Positions 12,169-25,082 of a DNA stretch of 64,000 nucleotides are shown here, in pieces. Origin of the DNA: Climacium dendroides (taxonomy: Eukaryota > Streptophyta > Bryopsida > Hypnales > Climaciaceae); the NCBI GenBank assembly GCA_950106755.1, contig OX467087.1, positions 24,184,047 through 24,248,046 on the forward strand. The letters run 5' to 3'. The notes under the pieces are model-generated. The model was given only the letters and a program-made list of their open reading frames with translations. It made no database searches and was not told the DNA's origin. Position 1 is the first letter of the stretch; each line of letters starts with the position of its first letter. A program made the position numbers and the translations under genes.

Positions 12169-12170
<2 letters not shown>
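9776..12170. other. AT-rich intergenic DNA
   Basis: I see no gene, exon chain or clear mobile element on either strand. Confidence 0.55.

Positions 12171-12216
<46 letters not shown>
12171..12216. repeat. (AT)n microsatellite
   Basis: An uninterrupted alternating AT tract of about 45 bp. Confidence 0.95.
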
Positions 12217-12220
<4 letters not shown>

Positions 12221-12689
12221 CAACTTTAGTGTACATTTTTTTTACTATTGACTTTCTAACTATTGCTCCTACTTCACAATTTTTCTCATGGTTATTATTT
12301 TGCCTTTAATAAATTGTGAATATATCCAAAGTTTACAATTTTTTTATAGAATGCTAATAAAGAAGTAAGTCACATGTTCACTAAGTTTCATAATCATTCA
12401 ATGAAAAAACTTTGAGATATGCTCTTTCACACACTGTTGTCTTAAATTCAATAGATACTAGACATCCTTTACTTCAATGCTTCATAATTGCCAATCCATA
12501 AAAGACAATGCTCCCAAATTTCTTGTGCTATTCGCATATCTTGGTCAAAACAAATCCTGAAATTCCAACTCAAATGAAAACATCAATAGTGCACAATTTT
12601 GCTAGAATATCTGACAATGCTAGCATGTGAGCTTAAAAGTGCAAGCCTACGAGCCTTGAGTTTAGGTGTAAGTACCTATTCTACAACTA

Positions 12690-12960
12690 TTGAAAGTGCC
12701 TATAATATATGTACCTATAACATAAATATCATGTAACAATGGATGGTGCTTATAACATAGGTACCTATAATATAGATATCTATAATATAAATATCCCACT
12801 GTAACCATAGAAGGTGTTTATAATATAAACACGTATAATACAAATATCTTGTAACCATAGTAGGTGTTTATAACATACACACTTATAAAATAGGCACCTA
12901 CAATATAAATATTCTATAACCATAGAAGGTGCCTGTAACATAAAAACTTAGGCTCATGTG
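12690..12960. repeat. Diverged tandem repeat, about 65-75 bp unit
   Basis: Four to five diverged copies of a unit containing TAACCATAGAAGGTGTTTATAA and TATAATATAAATAT. A related block recurs at about 13800-13910. Confidence 0.7.
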
Positions 12961-13794
12961 CTCAAGATCCTAAGCTCATACTAGCAACCATGCCAAGAAT
13001 ACCTAATGTCAAGAACTACCTTCTTTATAAATAACGAAAGTCACTCACAATAGTTTGTACAAAATGCCATGCTAATCTTTTCTACTTAGTAAACTTTGTC
13101 TATACTTTTGTAAGGTCCCAAAGGCTCAACGGCAAGTAAATACTTTTAAACAAACCCTAACCCTTGGCAATTAGCTACCGCTTAGCCCTAACTTCTCACT
13201 AATCCTACATATCAACTCATTCCTAACCACTAGTTCACATTCAAGTAATCAACTAGAACATGAATAACACTAACATCATCTAAACCACACCTACCACTAC
13301 ACTTGAACTCAAATAAAGATAAATGTCTATTTTAAATAGTAAACAAATGACATCACAACGTCACTCAAAGAATTTGGTATTATAAAACTTTTTTCTACTA
13401 ATAAAGGGCCTTCTATTATACCACTTGAAAGAAGAAATTTATTTATAAATACTTGATATGTGAATGAATCTAGATTTTTCAAATTGTAAAATATCTAAGA
13501 TTTGAAATTCATTTTATAATTTTAGTTCAATAATAATAGATTTAAGTCTTTTTAAATTTTAGAGATCTTTTGCCCATGTCTTTTTTCCTTCTATTGTTGA
13601 ATTTGGTATTTTCATATTATTATAATTCATTATGTTATTATAAGTAAAGAAAAATTTATTATATAATTTATTATATATATGTGAATAAAAATCTTATTTT
13701 TATATATTAAGGCATCTTTAATGTAATGAGGCATCTTTGACACTCAATGGTGCTAGCACATGAATGCAAAAACATGAGCCTACAAAATTTGAAC

Positions 13795-13915
13795 TTAATT
13801 GTACCTACGGAAGGATTTATAATACGTGTAGCCATAATATAGGTACACTATAACATTAAAAGAATCTATAACACATGTACCTATAATGGAAGAAGGTGTC
13901 TATAATATAGACTCC
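13795..13915. repeat. Second block of the 12.7-kb tandem repeat
   Basis: Shares the phrases CTATAATATAG, ACCTATAATGGAAGAAGGTG and the flanking words about first-letter order (AAGCT.GTG.TC) with 12690-12960. The approximately 0.8 kb between the blocks is ordinary AT-rich DNA. Confidence 0.5.
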
Positions 13916-15839
13916 CAAGCTTGTGTTCTCATAGATTCTATACTCACATGCTAACACTTCTATTTAACACATAGCAAAATGGAATAATTGCTTAAAAATA
14001 TTTTATTTTTTGATGTGGCTCAAGTCAATGCTTAATCTTTCTTTAATATAATGAGGCCTTCAAACTACTTTTTAAAACAAAATATAGATTGATTCTTATT
14101 CTTAACTAAGGTGGTAAGTATACCCAAATCCAAAACCAACAATATGTATTTTTGTTGTACATTTGATGTACCTAAATATAAGATTTGAATGTATAAAGTC
14201 AATTTTTTTATTCTGTTGGTTTTAAATATACTTACCTTACACTTGTAATGAAGTTTTGTCCTATATAGTCTCCAAACGATTTGTGAATCAATCATTTAGT
14301 ATTTAGTCAAATATACATGGAGAGTATTGGATCCCTTGAATTTAAGCAAATGTATTTTAAAGTGAAATTGTTGAGACTTGCACTGAGGATGCTCTAATGA
14401 AGATTTTTCAAGAGTTTATATATTTTCTACATATAAAGTTTCCAAAGGATTCTTTAGCCCTTAAGCATCCTATGAACTTGTTTTGGATACACAATTTTGC
14501 TTGTATGTCTATGGTATGTATTATTATTCTATTCTAGTTTATTATAATATTATCATCCATACCTTAAATTTGGCTATTTGTTTTGTTTTTTATGTTGAGA
14601 TCTCTAGGACCGTGCGTCCTCCACTCATGTACTTGATACCGTCGGAAAGCTCTCAGTGAGGAGGGGTGCATGGGCTTTGTTTTGTAGTGTTTGAACCTAA
14701 AGTGAGAAAGTTATTGAATTTTGAAGTTTTTATGAACAAAAAAATTTAAAAATTACTTTTACTTTTGTTTTGACTATGGCAACGACATAGGGCACACTAA
14801 TTATTTAAAAATACCTTCACTTGATAGTATATAGTGTGTAGAAAAAGATCCATTTTTTTATTTTTTTTGGTGATTTTTAATTTAAATTTTATAAATTTTA
14901 GCTTATATCTTTGTTCAAATATGATACTTAACTCAATTAATTAAATTTGTCATTTCAAAAGCCCATTTTTGAAGATTCATTCATTAAGTGTTCCACGGGA
15001 CCAAAAGTGTCTTTATATAGTTTCAAGTCCAATTCAAAGTGTTGTAACTTTTATATCAAATGTCTAAATTCAACAATACTTGTTGGGAAATCTATATTCT
15101 TTCTTCTAGTTTGTGTGGTAAAATTTTTAAATCAATCAAAGATGTATCGATTTTTTGGAAGCCATTGAAGTTCATGGGTTTAATTTGAGTTCACCAAACT
15201 GCATTTCGTTGGCTACAACTTCTGGGGCTTATATCTCCTTCATTGGTGACAATTCCATGTTTAAATGTACCCAATTTAAATGTACTTGTTGTACACATGG
15301 CATTTAATGCTAGGACATTAATTTTTAAAATTCCCCAAACCCAAACCCAACCCAAATCCAAACCACCACCCCTCTATTTCTAATTTTAGATTACAACTTC
15401 ATATGCAATCGATATGGGATATATTACCATATTTATATTATATAGTCTATATCCGTACTCATATTATATCCATCTACATCTTCCATATCCATATCCAAGA
15501 GCAATGGCCATTGATCTTTGGCAAATCAATGGTGTGGGATTTTTGGCAAATGGATGGCATGGGGAATACTTTCATTTACTTCTTTCCACATTGGACAACC
15601 AGAGATTTTCAAGGGGTTGTTTGACAAGAGCGTTTGCATCTTTCCAGGAGATAATTATTGTAATAAAATTTTCCTATCAATCCAAGTTGTTTTGAATGTT
15701 TGGGAGCAATTCGAAGTTCGAAATCCCGAAGCAGTGGTCAGCCCAATCAACAGCTGTTTTTTTCAAATTACCAAAACGTCCGCCTCTAAAAAAAGAGCTC
15801 GTCAAAACAGACTGAAATGGGAGAGACGACCCAAATGAA
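13916..15839. other. Intergenic, no gene assigned
   Basis: AT-rich, with short open frames of no recognisable family. GC rises from about 15700 towards the kinase gene. Confidence 0.5.
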
Positions 15840-17076
15840 AGCAAAATTACGACGCGGGTGGCGACAAGCGCACGCCCTCGCGGCGCCCGCGGCGCCGCCG
15901 GGGCCCCGGCTGCAGTCGTGCTCCCGTTTGTCGTGTCCCAGCAGTCCATCTGCTGACTCTGGTCAGTGGTGGCCCTTCTCACTCTGGGATCGGAAGTGGC
16001 ATTTCGGCATATGCTTCATCCCCGACTCCTCACTATGCATTTTCCTCCTGGAGAGGTCATTATTCTCAAAAGCTGAGCATGACCCTCCGAGCCTTCGCAA
16101 GTGGCCTGCGTGCTGTACTGCCCCCAGTCAGACAACAGAATAAGCAGAACAAGCCTTTCTGATGCGCGTCCGCCCTTTCCGTCCTGCTCGCCCTGCCCTG
16201 ATTACCATTGCCGAGCTTTTGGGATACAGAGTGTTTCGGGTTGCGATTATTGATCCAGTTGGATATTCCTAGCGACAGGAAGCTTCAGGTTGTTCACCTC
16301 GTACAGCGATTTGGATGCCAGCCGGATTTGATCGAGTCTCGGTATATGCTTTCGGTTGGTACGGAGGTGGTGGTGTTTTGGCAAGCGATGGAGCGAACGG
16401 GGGGTTGTTAGGCCGGGAGATCGAGAAAAGTTTGGTGCATCAATAAAGGCGATACGAATTTCATTTTATTTTGGTTTCGGAATAGTGGCATGAATCCATG
16501 TCAAGAGTTGAAGCTCAGGTAGCTGTTGAGGAGTTGCGCTGAAGTGGGCGTAGAAAGAATGTAACGATGGTGGGGCTCATGTTTTGAGCGCCGCGATTCA
16601 AATTTCGAGCTCACTCACCATGTCTCCTTGTTTTCCACGGATAGAAGCTGGAGACGCTTCGTTTTCCTCGATATTGTAAGATTTTCGGGATGCTTGCGTT
16701 CATGAACGAGGTGGACTTTGGAAACTCTGCTTGATGATCTTGTCCGACGAATATGATCAAGGCTATCATATTCATTTTTTCGCTTTCGAGTGGAATCATT
16801 GCGAGTTTGAACACTTCGCAATTCGATTACATTGCTTTGCGAGGTTTCTCGCTTTCCCGCATTTGTAATTGGCATTGGAAGCGATGATATAGTCCATCTG
16901 GATTGAGACTCCATTAGTTCCGAATTGCAAGAGTTGGAACATATTTTTCTGCCTCAGTGGTTCTGTACAGAGACATGTTTGAATCCATTCAGGGTTTTTT
17001 TCTTTAAATTTTGTTATTATTTTTGGTTCTTTTGATTTTCGTAAAAGGACTGGAGCTCCCTTTTCCGAAGTTCCAA
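15840..17076 (+). promoter_or_regulatory. GC-rich promoter / 5' leader region of the USP-kinase gene
   Basis: About 15845-15925 is strongly GC- and CpG-rich, unlike the AT-rich DNA before it. GC stays higher than the spacer up to the predicted start codon at 17077. The transcription start and any leader intron cannot be fixed from sequence. Small open frames here (e.g. 16208-16411) may be upstream ORFs or chance. Confidence 0.45.
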
Positions 17077-20000
17077 ATGGATGGCGCTTTTGAAGCACGA
17101 TTAGGCCTAGCACCCAACGTGGGCGACAGATTGGACAGATCCACCAGTACTGCAGATGGAGCTGGAGAAGAGGTTGATGGCGGTGAGCTTGGGCATGAAA
17201 GTGTGGTGCTTGTCGTAATGGATGTCAACAAGGAGCTGAATTTGACTGCTTTTAACTGGGCCCTTGCTCATGTCATCCAGTCGGGAGACACTGTGAAGCT
17301 GCTAGGGGTCCTTCACCATATCATCAACCCAAGTATGTCACTGAATTTGACTGCAATCGTTATTCAAATGATTTTGTGGATACATTTGCCAGACTTAATT
17401 TCTTGTAATGGCGTTGGAATGCGATGTCACTTTTGAAGAAAATTTTGTGGAATCGGCCCTTGAGTTTGATCCAGTTCCCCAAGTACCAGGGTCGAAGCCA
17501 AGAAAATACAAAGTCATGAGCACTGGCATGGACTAAGAGCTTTTGTCCAGCTTGACCAGTGAGAGTACTCAGAATTTTGATTTCTTGGTTTGGTTACAAG
17601 TGTAATGCTACTCGTAGTTGACCATCCATAAGCCATGTTCTTATCAGGATTAAAAATCTATGCTATCGAGGTACTCAGAATCTTCAGAATCTGCATCATC
17701 AAGGTATTGCGAATTTGTGTCATCTGAATATAGGAAACTAAGAGTCCTGGGAACTAAAGGACTGTAATTTATTCTAATTATGATTAAAATGCTGGAGGTA
17801 AATTCCAGCTGAGAATCACTGGATTCTTGCACCTGGACCTTTGATTTTTCTGTCCCTCTTATGCAGTGGGTTACAGATCTCGTGCTGATGAGAACAGCTG
17901 GAACGGAGCGAGTCGCAAGGTACTGGAAAATCAGGTTGCGACGCATGTGGCCATGTTGAACAGCATCCCAGCCATTTACACTGCTGTTGAGAAGTTAGGG
18001 GTATGCATCAGCAATCAGTTTCTACCTTTCTTCTGCTCTCTAGGTTAAACATCATTACTTTTACAGCTTTGCGCGCGCTTGTTCGGTATTTAATTTTGAC
18101 TCGACAATGCTCAAGTGCCGAGAGCAAACTTAAACATAATGTCAAGTCGTTCTATGCAATCTAGAATGACCAGATCCACATTTTTTGGTTGATCTTAGGT
18201 CTTACATTGAGTAGAAAGATTATGGTTATAATCCTCTTCTGACTAGACACTGCGCGTTCGTCTTGAACACCAGACTTGTCATTATGATATGCTAGTATGT
18301 GATTAGCTAGAACTCTTGAAAAGTAGTCATGGCAGCTTCACCTTCGTTTTAGGAGCTTTTGTAGATGTATGTCACAATTTTGCAACCCAGAATCGCCCCA
18401 ATTTAATGAAAGTGATGATTGACAGAAAACCAATGATTCCTTTGGTGCAGGCCAAGCTGGAAATTGATGTTCGGGCTAACCCTCATTCAAAGAATCTTGT
18501 GGTAGAAGAAGCCAGACGGCTTGGTGCTCGCTATGTGGTTATTGACAGGTGAGAGACGCTTGTTCCTCTCGCAGTGTTGATTTAAGGTAGAGGATACTGT
18601 TTGCATTACTTGAAACCATTTAATGTAGGAGTGTACTTTCATTGGAAGATAACTCTATAGATCCTACTGGAGAAATCACCTTGGGTACTCTTTGAACCAA
18701 ACTCTCTTGAGATCAAATGGTTCTCGCACTCAATAATATCTTATGCAATCATTCCAATACTGGGAGGTCATGGAGACCACTTTTTAAGTGACAGTAGATG
18801 ACCTCTAATTTCCATTCAATGATCAGTGACCGTAGACATTATTTCAGCCAAGTTATGAGTTCGCCCAATGGTTATTGATTGACGACCAACCAATTGGTTG
18901 AATGGAAGAGATGAGTTTGCTACTATAAACCTGGTCAATAATGACGATGGGATCAGGGCTTTAACAAATCAGGTAATGTCACTTTATGAAGAAACCCGCA
19001 GGTGAGAACCTGTCAGCGGCGAGGGAGGTTGTTTTTCGCGACCTGGCTTGCTTTGTCATTATCGGACATAGTCTCAATGTAGGCAAGTTGAAGCTGTTTG
19101 ACTGCTTTGAGATCTCAAAATACTCACTCAGGAAACAGCAGAGAGCTCAAAATAACTTCTCTGTTACAGCTTTCTCCTCTTGGGTTCATACTTAGTGCTA
19201 CTGTGCACATAGTTATGGCCTATTGACAGAACAATCTCCTCTTCTTTGCCAATTTGCCACGGTCGTAAAACTTGCTTGCGTTGAGATTACGGTTTTGGCA
19301 TCCTCTCCCTGCTTTATTTCGCTGCTTGATCCCAACTCTCTTTCAATTCTCGGAATATGCAGGCATATAAAGAAAGACAAGAAATTCTACATCGAAAACC
19401 TGACCTGCTACGTCACTCGAGTGAAGTCGATGACGATTTTTGAGCATTTACGCCATGGAGTACCCGTGGTGGAGGACGATGCTGAGGCGATGCTGACGGC
19501 AACCGAGACATCCAGTGTACAGATTCCTTCTTTATTAACTTCACAAGAGTTTTCAAACCCAGATATGCTTCAAGCAACTCCTGCTCCATTGCACCATCAA
19601 CCCCCGGTACCTTCTTCTACTGGTAATGCGGTACCCTCTTCCTTTCGTCCAACGAACTCTTCTTACCACCCTATATACGAAAGCCCTGGAGTAGACTATG
19701 GGCCTGAGCTTATGGGATTCTCACATCAACATTATGACCCGGACGCCACCTCTGACCGAGAGCTCGAGGTTCGGCGTTGGTTGATTGATTCGGGGTACAG
19801 GATGGAACCTGGTTATCATTATCCAGCTTCAGAATATGGTACACTCAAATCCCCTTTTTATGACATTCAAGAATATCCTCCACTGTTAGCCAGTTGGCAC
19901 TTGTCACACGTCCAAATTATTTCATAATCAATGAGCTGGAACCTAGGTGGTAAGATTGAAGTCGATCGTCAATTCTGGTAAATCGGTGCAATTCTAGGTG

Positions 20001-23000
20001 CCAAAAATTGTGACATTTATCTCCATAATCTCTAAAAACTAAGACCGGTTTAGATTTACGTTTCAGTTTCAAGCCCTGAAAAGTGCTTTTGTCATGCCAA
20101 TAAAGAGAAGTTAACGTTTCTCTTATGAGAGGGTCATTTCAAGCTCATTCCCCTCTATTGATCTGTCTTCTACAATCTTGTACAATGCTGTGCAGGTTAC
20201 TTGACCCCAGCATACTCTGCAGAGGCAGCGATGAATCAGATTCCGGTTGCCCTTAGCCCGTTCACAGAAGCAGCAATGGCGAATTTAATGAACGCAAGCC
20301 CGTACCCTGCTCTCTATTCGGACAGTGGTTTGGGAGCTAATTATTCCGGTTCGCATTCCGCCGGTATCCCTCCATCAAGAGAGTCATACGTGAGAACCAG
20401 TATTCCTGCAAGCTCTCAGAGTGTACAGACAGAAAAGGACGATGCAATCGCATCACTTCTCCAAATTCAGTTAGGAGATACCTCACGAAACGAACCGGAC
20501 AAGAGCAACCGTGCTCCAATTTCTGTACAGGCAAGGCGAGCAGACGCTAACTGGCCCTTGGAGTTTTTGCATTCAGAGTTTGGCGGACTACATATCTCAA
20601 CTTCGACAGAGGAAAAAACGAATTTTAATTCGAAGGGTGCGTCAGACGATGAGATGGACCGGGTTTCTAGCGTTAGACGAGCTATTTCCAGTAAGAAAAC
20701 AGTGCCTGGGACTCCCCCTCTGTGCACTGTTTGTCAACAGAAGTCGCCAGTGTTTGGGAAAGTGAAGAGATTCACGTATCCTGAGCTTCAGGATGCGACC
20801 AATAATTTCAGTGCTGAAAACTATTTGTCCAAGGGTGGGTATGGGACTGTGTATAAAGGCCAGTTGAAGCGAGGGCAGTTAGTGGCCGTGAAGCAACATA
20901 AGCTCTCGAGCTCTCAAGGGGATGAGGAGTTTTGTGCCGAGGTTGAAGTTCTCAGCTGTGCGCAACACCGGAACCTTGTTACGCTCATTGGTTACTGCGT
21001 TGAAAAGCAATTGCGTCTTCTTGTGTACGAGTACGTTTGCAACGGATCGCTTGACAGACATCTTTCCCGTAAGTAATCTTCTTGTTCTACGTTTTCCGCA
21101 ACATACTCTCTATTCTCTCTACTGACAACCTCTGTACTTGCACATTCCCTGTATGTTTTGAGAATCTGTCGTGTTGTGAACATATCTAATTGGATGTCTT
21201 CTATACTTCAAGTTATGATCACATGTGAGAATTCATTTGGAAGCCCGTTTGTCTCTTCAAGGCTGTGTCATTAGAGAAGTTTTGACTAGTGTTGTGTGAA
21301 TATCTATGAAGGATAACTAAAAGCTACAGTTGTAGTTCATTTAAAATAGTAGTTGAAAGGTAAAGGTACCCAATAAAGTACAAGTTGCAGTGCACTTATC
21401 TACCCTTATTGATTTCGATGTATCAAAACATTAAAAAAAATGTATGGAAGACCGGAATGTAATACTCAAACTATCAGCTGCAATCTCTTAGGTTGAATCT
21501 TGTGGGCACTGTTAAAGTGATCACGTCGTCGTCAATTTTGTTAAATTGTCTTGATTCTGGGCGCCAGAACTCGTGACATTTTCTACCCAAAGCTCCCAAA
21601 ACTAGAGTTGGTATACATTTATGTTTCAACCCGCGCGCCATTAAAAGTGCCAAAGTTGTGGAATTCCGCCAATTATAGTAAAATTAACGTTTATTTGGGG
21701 GGTTTGCTGGGTGTGGATGTCAGCAAGTAGCAAGACGGATTTGCAATGGCATCAGCGACACAAGATAGCACTTGGGGCAGCCAGAGCATTGCGGTATTTG
21801 CACGAAGAATGTCGTGTAGGGTGCATTGTTCATCGTGATATGCGACCCAATAATATTTTGCTCACACACGACTTCACTCCAATGGTAAGTCCTTACGTTT
21901 TCTTCAGTTCATTAAGATAATTGCATGGAATTGTGATCTATATCTGAAACCGAGTCGTACAGATACTTGCCTATAATGTACAGCCTCCGTACAGCCACTG
22001 CGCCTAGTGTCAATTGAGTACATCTGTGTTCATAATTCATTCAAGAAATGCATGCTAAGTGAATCTGGAATTGCTTATTGACTCCCAACATGAGCAAACA
22101 AAAAACTTGCATTTTAACATAGTAGCCATTTATTTGGACGATTTTAGGTGGACTTGCCTTCATCGAGGGTAGAATCTGAGGCATGGGAGGAGGAGAGGAC
22201 TCTCCCTATATTGAAATTTGTGGATTGGAGCCGCTTAAAAGATAGGAATTTAAAAGACTGCGATTTGAGTAGTGGCACAAAGCAATTTTAGAAAAATTAT
22301 TTAGTTTCTTTTCGTACTTCATTTGCACTGATCGGGTCCAACTTTGTTTGAATTTTGTTGTGTTTTTCAAGGACACATTTTGAAAAATATTACAGTGAAC
22401 TTGAGGAAGTTTGAGTAGGGACTTTTGCACGAAAAGCAAGCGATTGGTACAGGGATTGAGCCTCGAGTTCAATCCCTGTAGTTGTTTGTTTTAATCGAAT
22501 GCAAAGCTAGTGTGCACATGAGTGGCGAGCCTAGTCTTACCAGAAATGGTGCTTTATACTTATTATCCTTGGTGACATTTGGACATGGATTGCTTGGATT
22601 AGGTTGGGGATTTTGGACTGGCAAGACGGCAGACAAATGGGGACTTGGCAGAAGAGACTCGGGTGTTGGGCACCATTGGGTATCTAGCTCCAGAGTATGC
22701 GGCGACAGGGCAGATCACGGTCAAAGCAGATGTTTACGCTTTCGGCATTGTACTGCTGGAACTTCTCACAGGCCGTAAATCCATTGAACACAGTCGGCCC
22801 AAGCATGAAGTTTCTCTGGTGGAGTGGGTGAGACTTAGCATTCTTCTTTTGGCTCTCTCTCACTCATTTTTGGCCAATTATATTTGCCGACATTTGTGCT
22901 TTGTCTTCTTCGTCTTCTTTTTCTAGATAGTCAACTCTACTCTTTTAGGAGAGCATGTGGCTCACCCTTATTTGCTTGTATTCAATGAACACAATCTGTA

Positions 23001-24133
23001 GCACACTAGTTTTAATCTGCTGCTATTTGCTATGCTAGATTGCATTTCTATTGCTCACCCTGGAAGGTTATCTTGTTCATTTCTGCACCTTGCGATTGAT
23101 GAAGTTCGACAGTACTCTGTTTGAACTTAGGTTGGAAATCTTGTTGATGTAAACAATGTGCTGAGTGATTGTTCCAATGCTGACAGGCACGACCACTGCT
23201 TGAGTTGCACGACAAAGAGCTTCTCGATCCAAGACTGAAGGGACAGTACAATGAGTATGAATTGCATTGCATGATGCATGCCGCAATCCAATGCATAAAG
23301 AAAGACCCTAGTAAACGACCTCGGATGGCCCAGGTGTGTAGCTCTGAACTTTATCCTATTCCCTTGCACTTCATCCCTATTCTTGTGGCACACAAAATGG
23401 TGGATTAGGTGGCAAGTTCCATTGCATTATTCTTGTAAAGTTCGTTGTCTCTGATTCTTTGTTTCCAATGAATTGGATTTCAACCACTTCGTTGAAAGTG
23501 CTATCTGGAGCCTGATTGAGGAGACCATGTCCCCCATCCATTGAGATGATTGAATGGAGAAGGGAGAGCACACAATAGGAATCCTCTTACTGCTCGATGG
23601 ATTGGGTTGTCTACTAGTTTGTTGAAAACACTAGAGGCTTGGAAAAGGCCACGTTCCCCATTCATCAAGATGGACAAATAGAGAATGCAAGGATATTGCA
23701 CAATTGTGTCTCCCCCTAATGTTTGATGAACCTGGTTTCAACTAGTTCTATGAAAAAATGCCAACAGGATGACTCTAAGGAGGCCACGTCCCCCATTCAT
23801 AACGATTAGGGAATGGGGAGCAGACAACTGTGAGTCCCACTAATTGCAACATGTGAAATGCTAAACTTGACAATCTGTTGCTGATTTCAGGTACTACGAA
23901 TTCTTAATCCACCTCAAGAGAGAGACTGGGCATATGGACCTCGAAGACCAATACAGGAGAATTTGAGCAGCTCACACACTCCCCAACCCACACTTCAACT
24001 GCCTCCTCCTTCAACTGTCTCCTCCGGATCGTCGTCCAGATCCAGCAACTGCTCTCAGTCTGACCTCTCGGTTGGTTCACACTGCAAGCCCTATGATCAA
24101 CCAAAAAATACAGTTTTGGACATTCAAGATTGA
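17077..24133 (+). CDS. USP-domain receptor-like cytoplasmic kinase (PERK-like), nine exons
   Basis: Exons: 17077-17332, 17867-18000, 18451-18548, 19363-19838, 20196-21068, 21724-21884, 22603-22827, 23187-23333, 23891-24133. All introns are GT..AG and every phase matches, giving 870 residues. Residues about 42-190 form a universal-stress-protein-like domain (ESVVLVVMDVNKELN, NWALAHVIQSGDTVKLL). A Ser/Pro-rich linker follows, then a protein kinase domain from about 511 (FTYPELQDATNNF). The ATP lysine is in VAVK (K554), the catalytic Asp in HRD (D651), and the metal Asp in DFG (D669). The glycine loop reads LSKGGYGTVYKG, with Ser where the first loop Gly usually sits. There is no transmembrane segment. 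This architecture matches plant kinases annotated as 'inactive protein kinase SELMODRAFT_444075-like', yet the catalytic residues are present here, so activity is plausible. The start was chosen because the frame upstream lacks a better ATG with USP homology. Substrate and pathway are unknown. Confidence 0.93.
19965..20130 (+). repeat. Intron-4 copy of a repeat shared with intron 5
   Basis: Resembles 21528-21700. Shared phrases in order are CGTCAATT, ATTCTAGGTGCCA, GTGACATTT, CTCTAAAAACTA, TTTACGTTTCA, AAAAGTGC, GTTAACGTTT. Both copies lie just upstream of the acceptor sites of consecutive introns. The origin is unknown; it may be an old MITE or LTR fragment. Confidence 0.65.
21528..21700 (+). 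repeat. Intron-5 copy of the intronic repeat
   Basis: Second copy of the 19965-20130 repeat, in the same orientation, ending about 24 bases before the exon 6 acceptor. Confidence 0.65.
23450..23860 (+). repeat. Diverged triplicate repeat in intron 8
   Basis: Three copies of about 130 bp, each with CACGTCCCCCATTCAT (or close variants at about 23525, 23650, 23790) and a following GGGAATGGGGAGCA-like string. It fills most of the intron before exon 9. Confidence 0.7.
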
Positions 24134-25082
24134 AGGAATCAGCTTGGCATTATGTTCGATATCCTGACCTGATTAGGAGGCGGTGGCTGTCAACAAATCA
24201 GCGTACATAAAAGCTGTCACTGGTGCGATATGACATACAACTCAGGTTGTGAGAATACTACCCTCCATTTTTTACGCTAATTTTCTGCATGTGAAGAAAC
24301 TGATACAGGAAGTCTCAAAGCAAATGCAAATATCAAAACTGCCAGCACCTTCTGGTATGACGAGGTTTGGCGGTAGTGTGTTTGTTCCCTCTGCAAATCT
24401 CTAATACCTATTTTGCCAGTGAGGTGTGAATTTTGATACGGAGAATGTTCATAAAACAGAGAAAGAAGGCACTGTTTGCAAGGGTGCTCGTGTAAGTATT
24501 AATGTAGCCTAGTTGTGTACTGTAGAGCAATTCGTGGAGGGGTTTCGTGTACATAATAATTTTATTCATGTACAGCAGGTGTAGAAGGATCTTATGGCCC
24601 TGGCTCTGGTAATCAGGGACCTTGGTTTGAAGCCATTTTCCTTTCGCTGCGCAAGAGCTTTTTGTCTCCGACAGGTCAAAATTGTTGATATGTGGTTCCC
24701 ATCCCAACGAGATGAAAATAGGGGATTAGGTTCCAGGTTTGCGTAACCCCCATACGCTAGGACTGAACTGCTGAGGTGTTTACGGACTGGACTGATGGTA
24801 TGTAAATATTGCAGCTCACATGTCTATGAAACGTCGAAATATTTTTGGTCATTCTGGATTTCAGACGAATGCAATCCATTCTTGATTTCAGTGAATGATT
24901 CAAGGTTTGTGTGACCTGTCTCTAACTCTGCTAAGGTATGTGCATCCAGAATCGCCACTTGAAATCAATTGACAACTCTGGGTGCACATACCTTAAGTTA
25001 TATGCTCATTACTATTTGCCCATGTCCTCATTACTTTAGTACCAGTGTCAGTGGTACTAAAGAAGGAATCTTTTATCCTTAT
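24134..25082. other. 3' flank of the kinase gene
   Basis: Begins as the likely 3' UTR after the TGA at 24131. No further exon was seen. It contains two small hairpins: arms 24933-24950 / 24977-24994 (17 of 18 paired, AAGGTATGTGC...) and arms 25034-25044 / 25052-25062 (11 of 11, 7-base loop). Their function is not evident; the first could act as a terminator-proximal structure or be chance. Confidence 0.5.
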
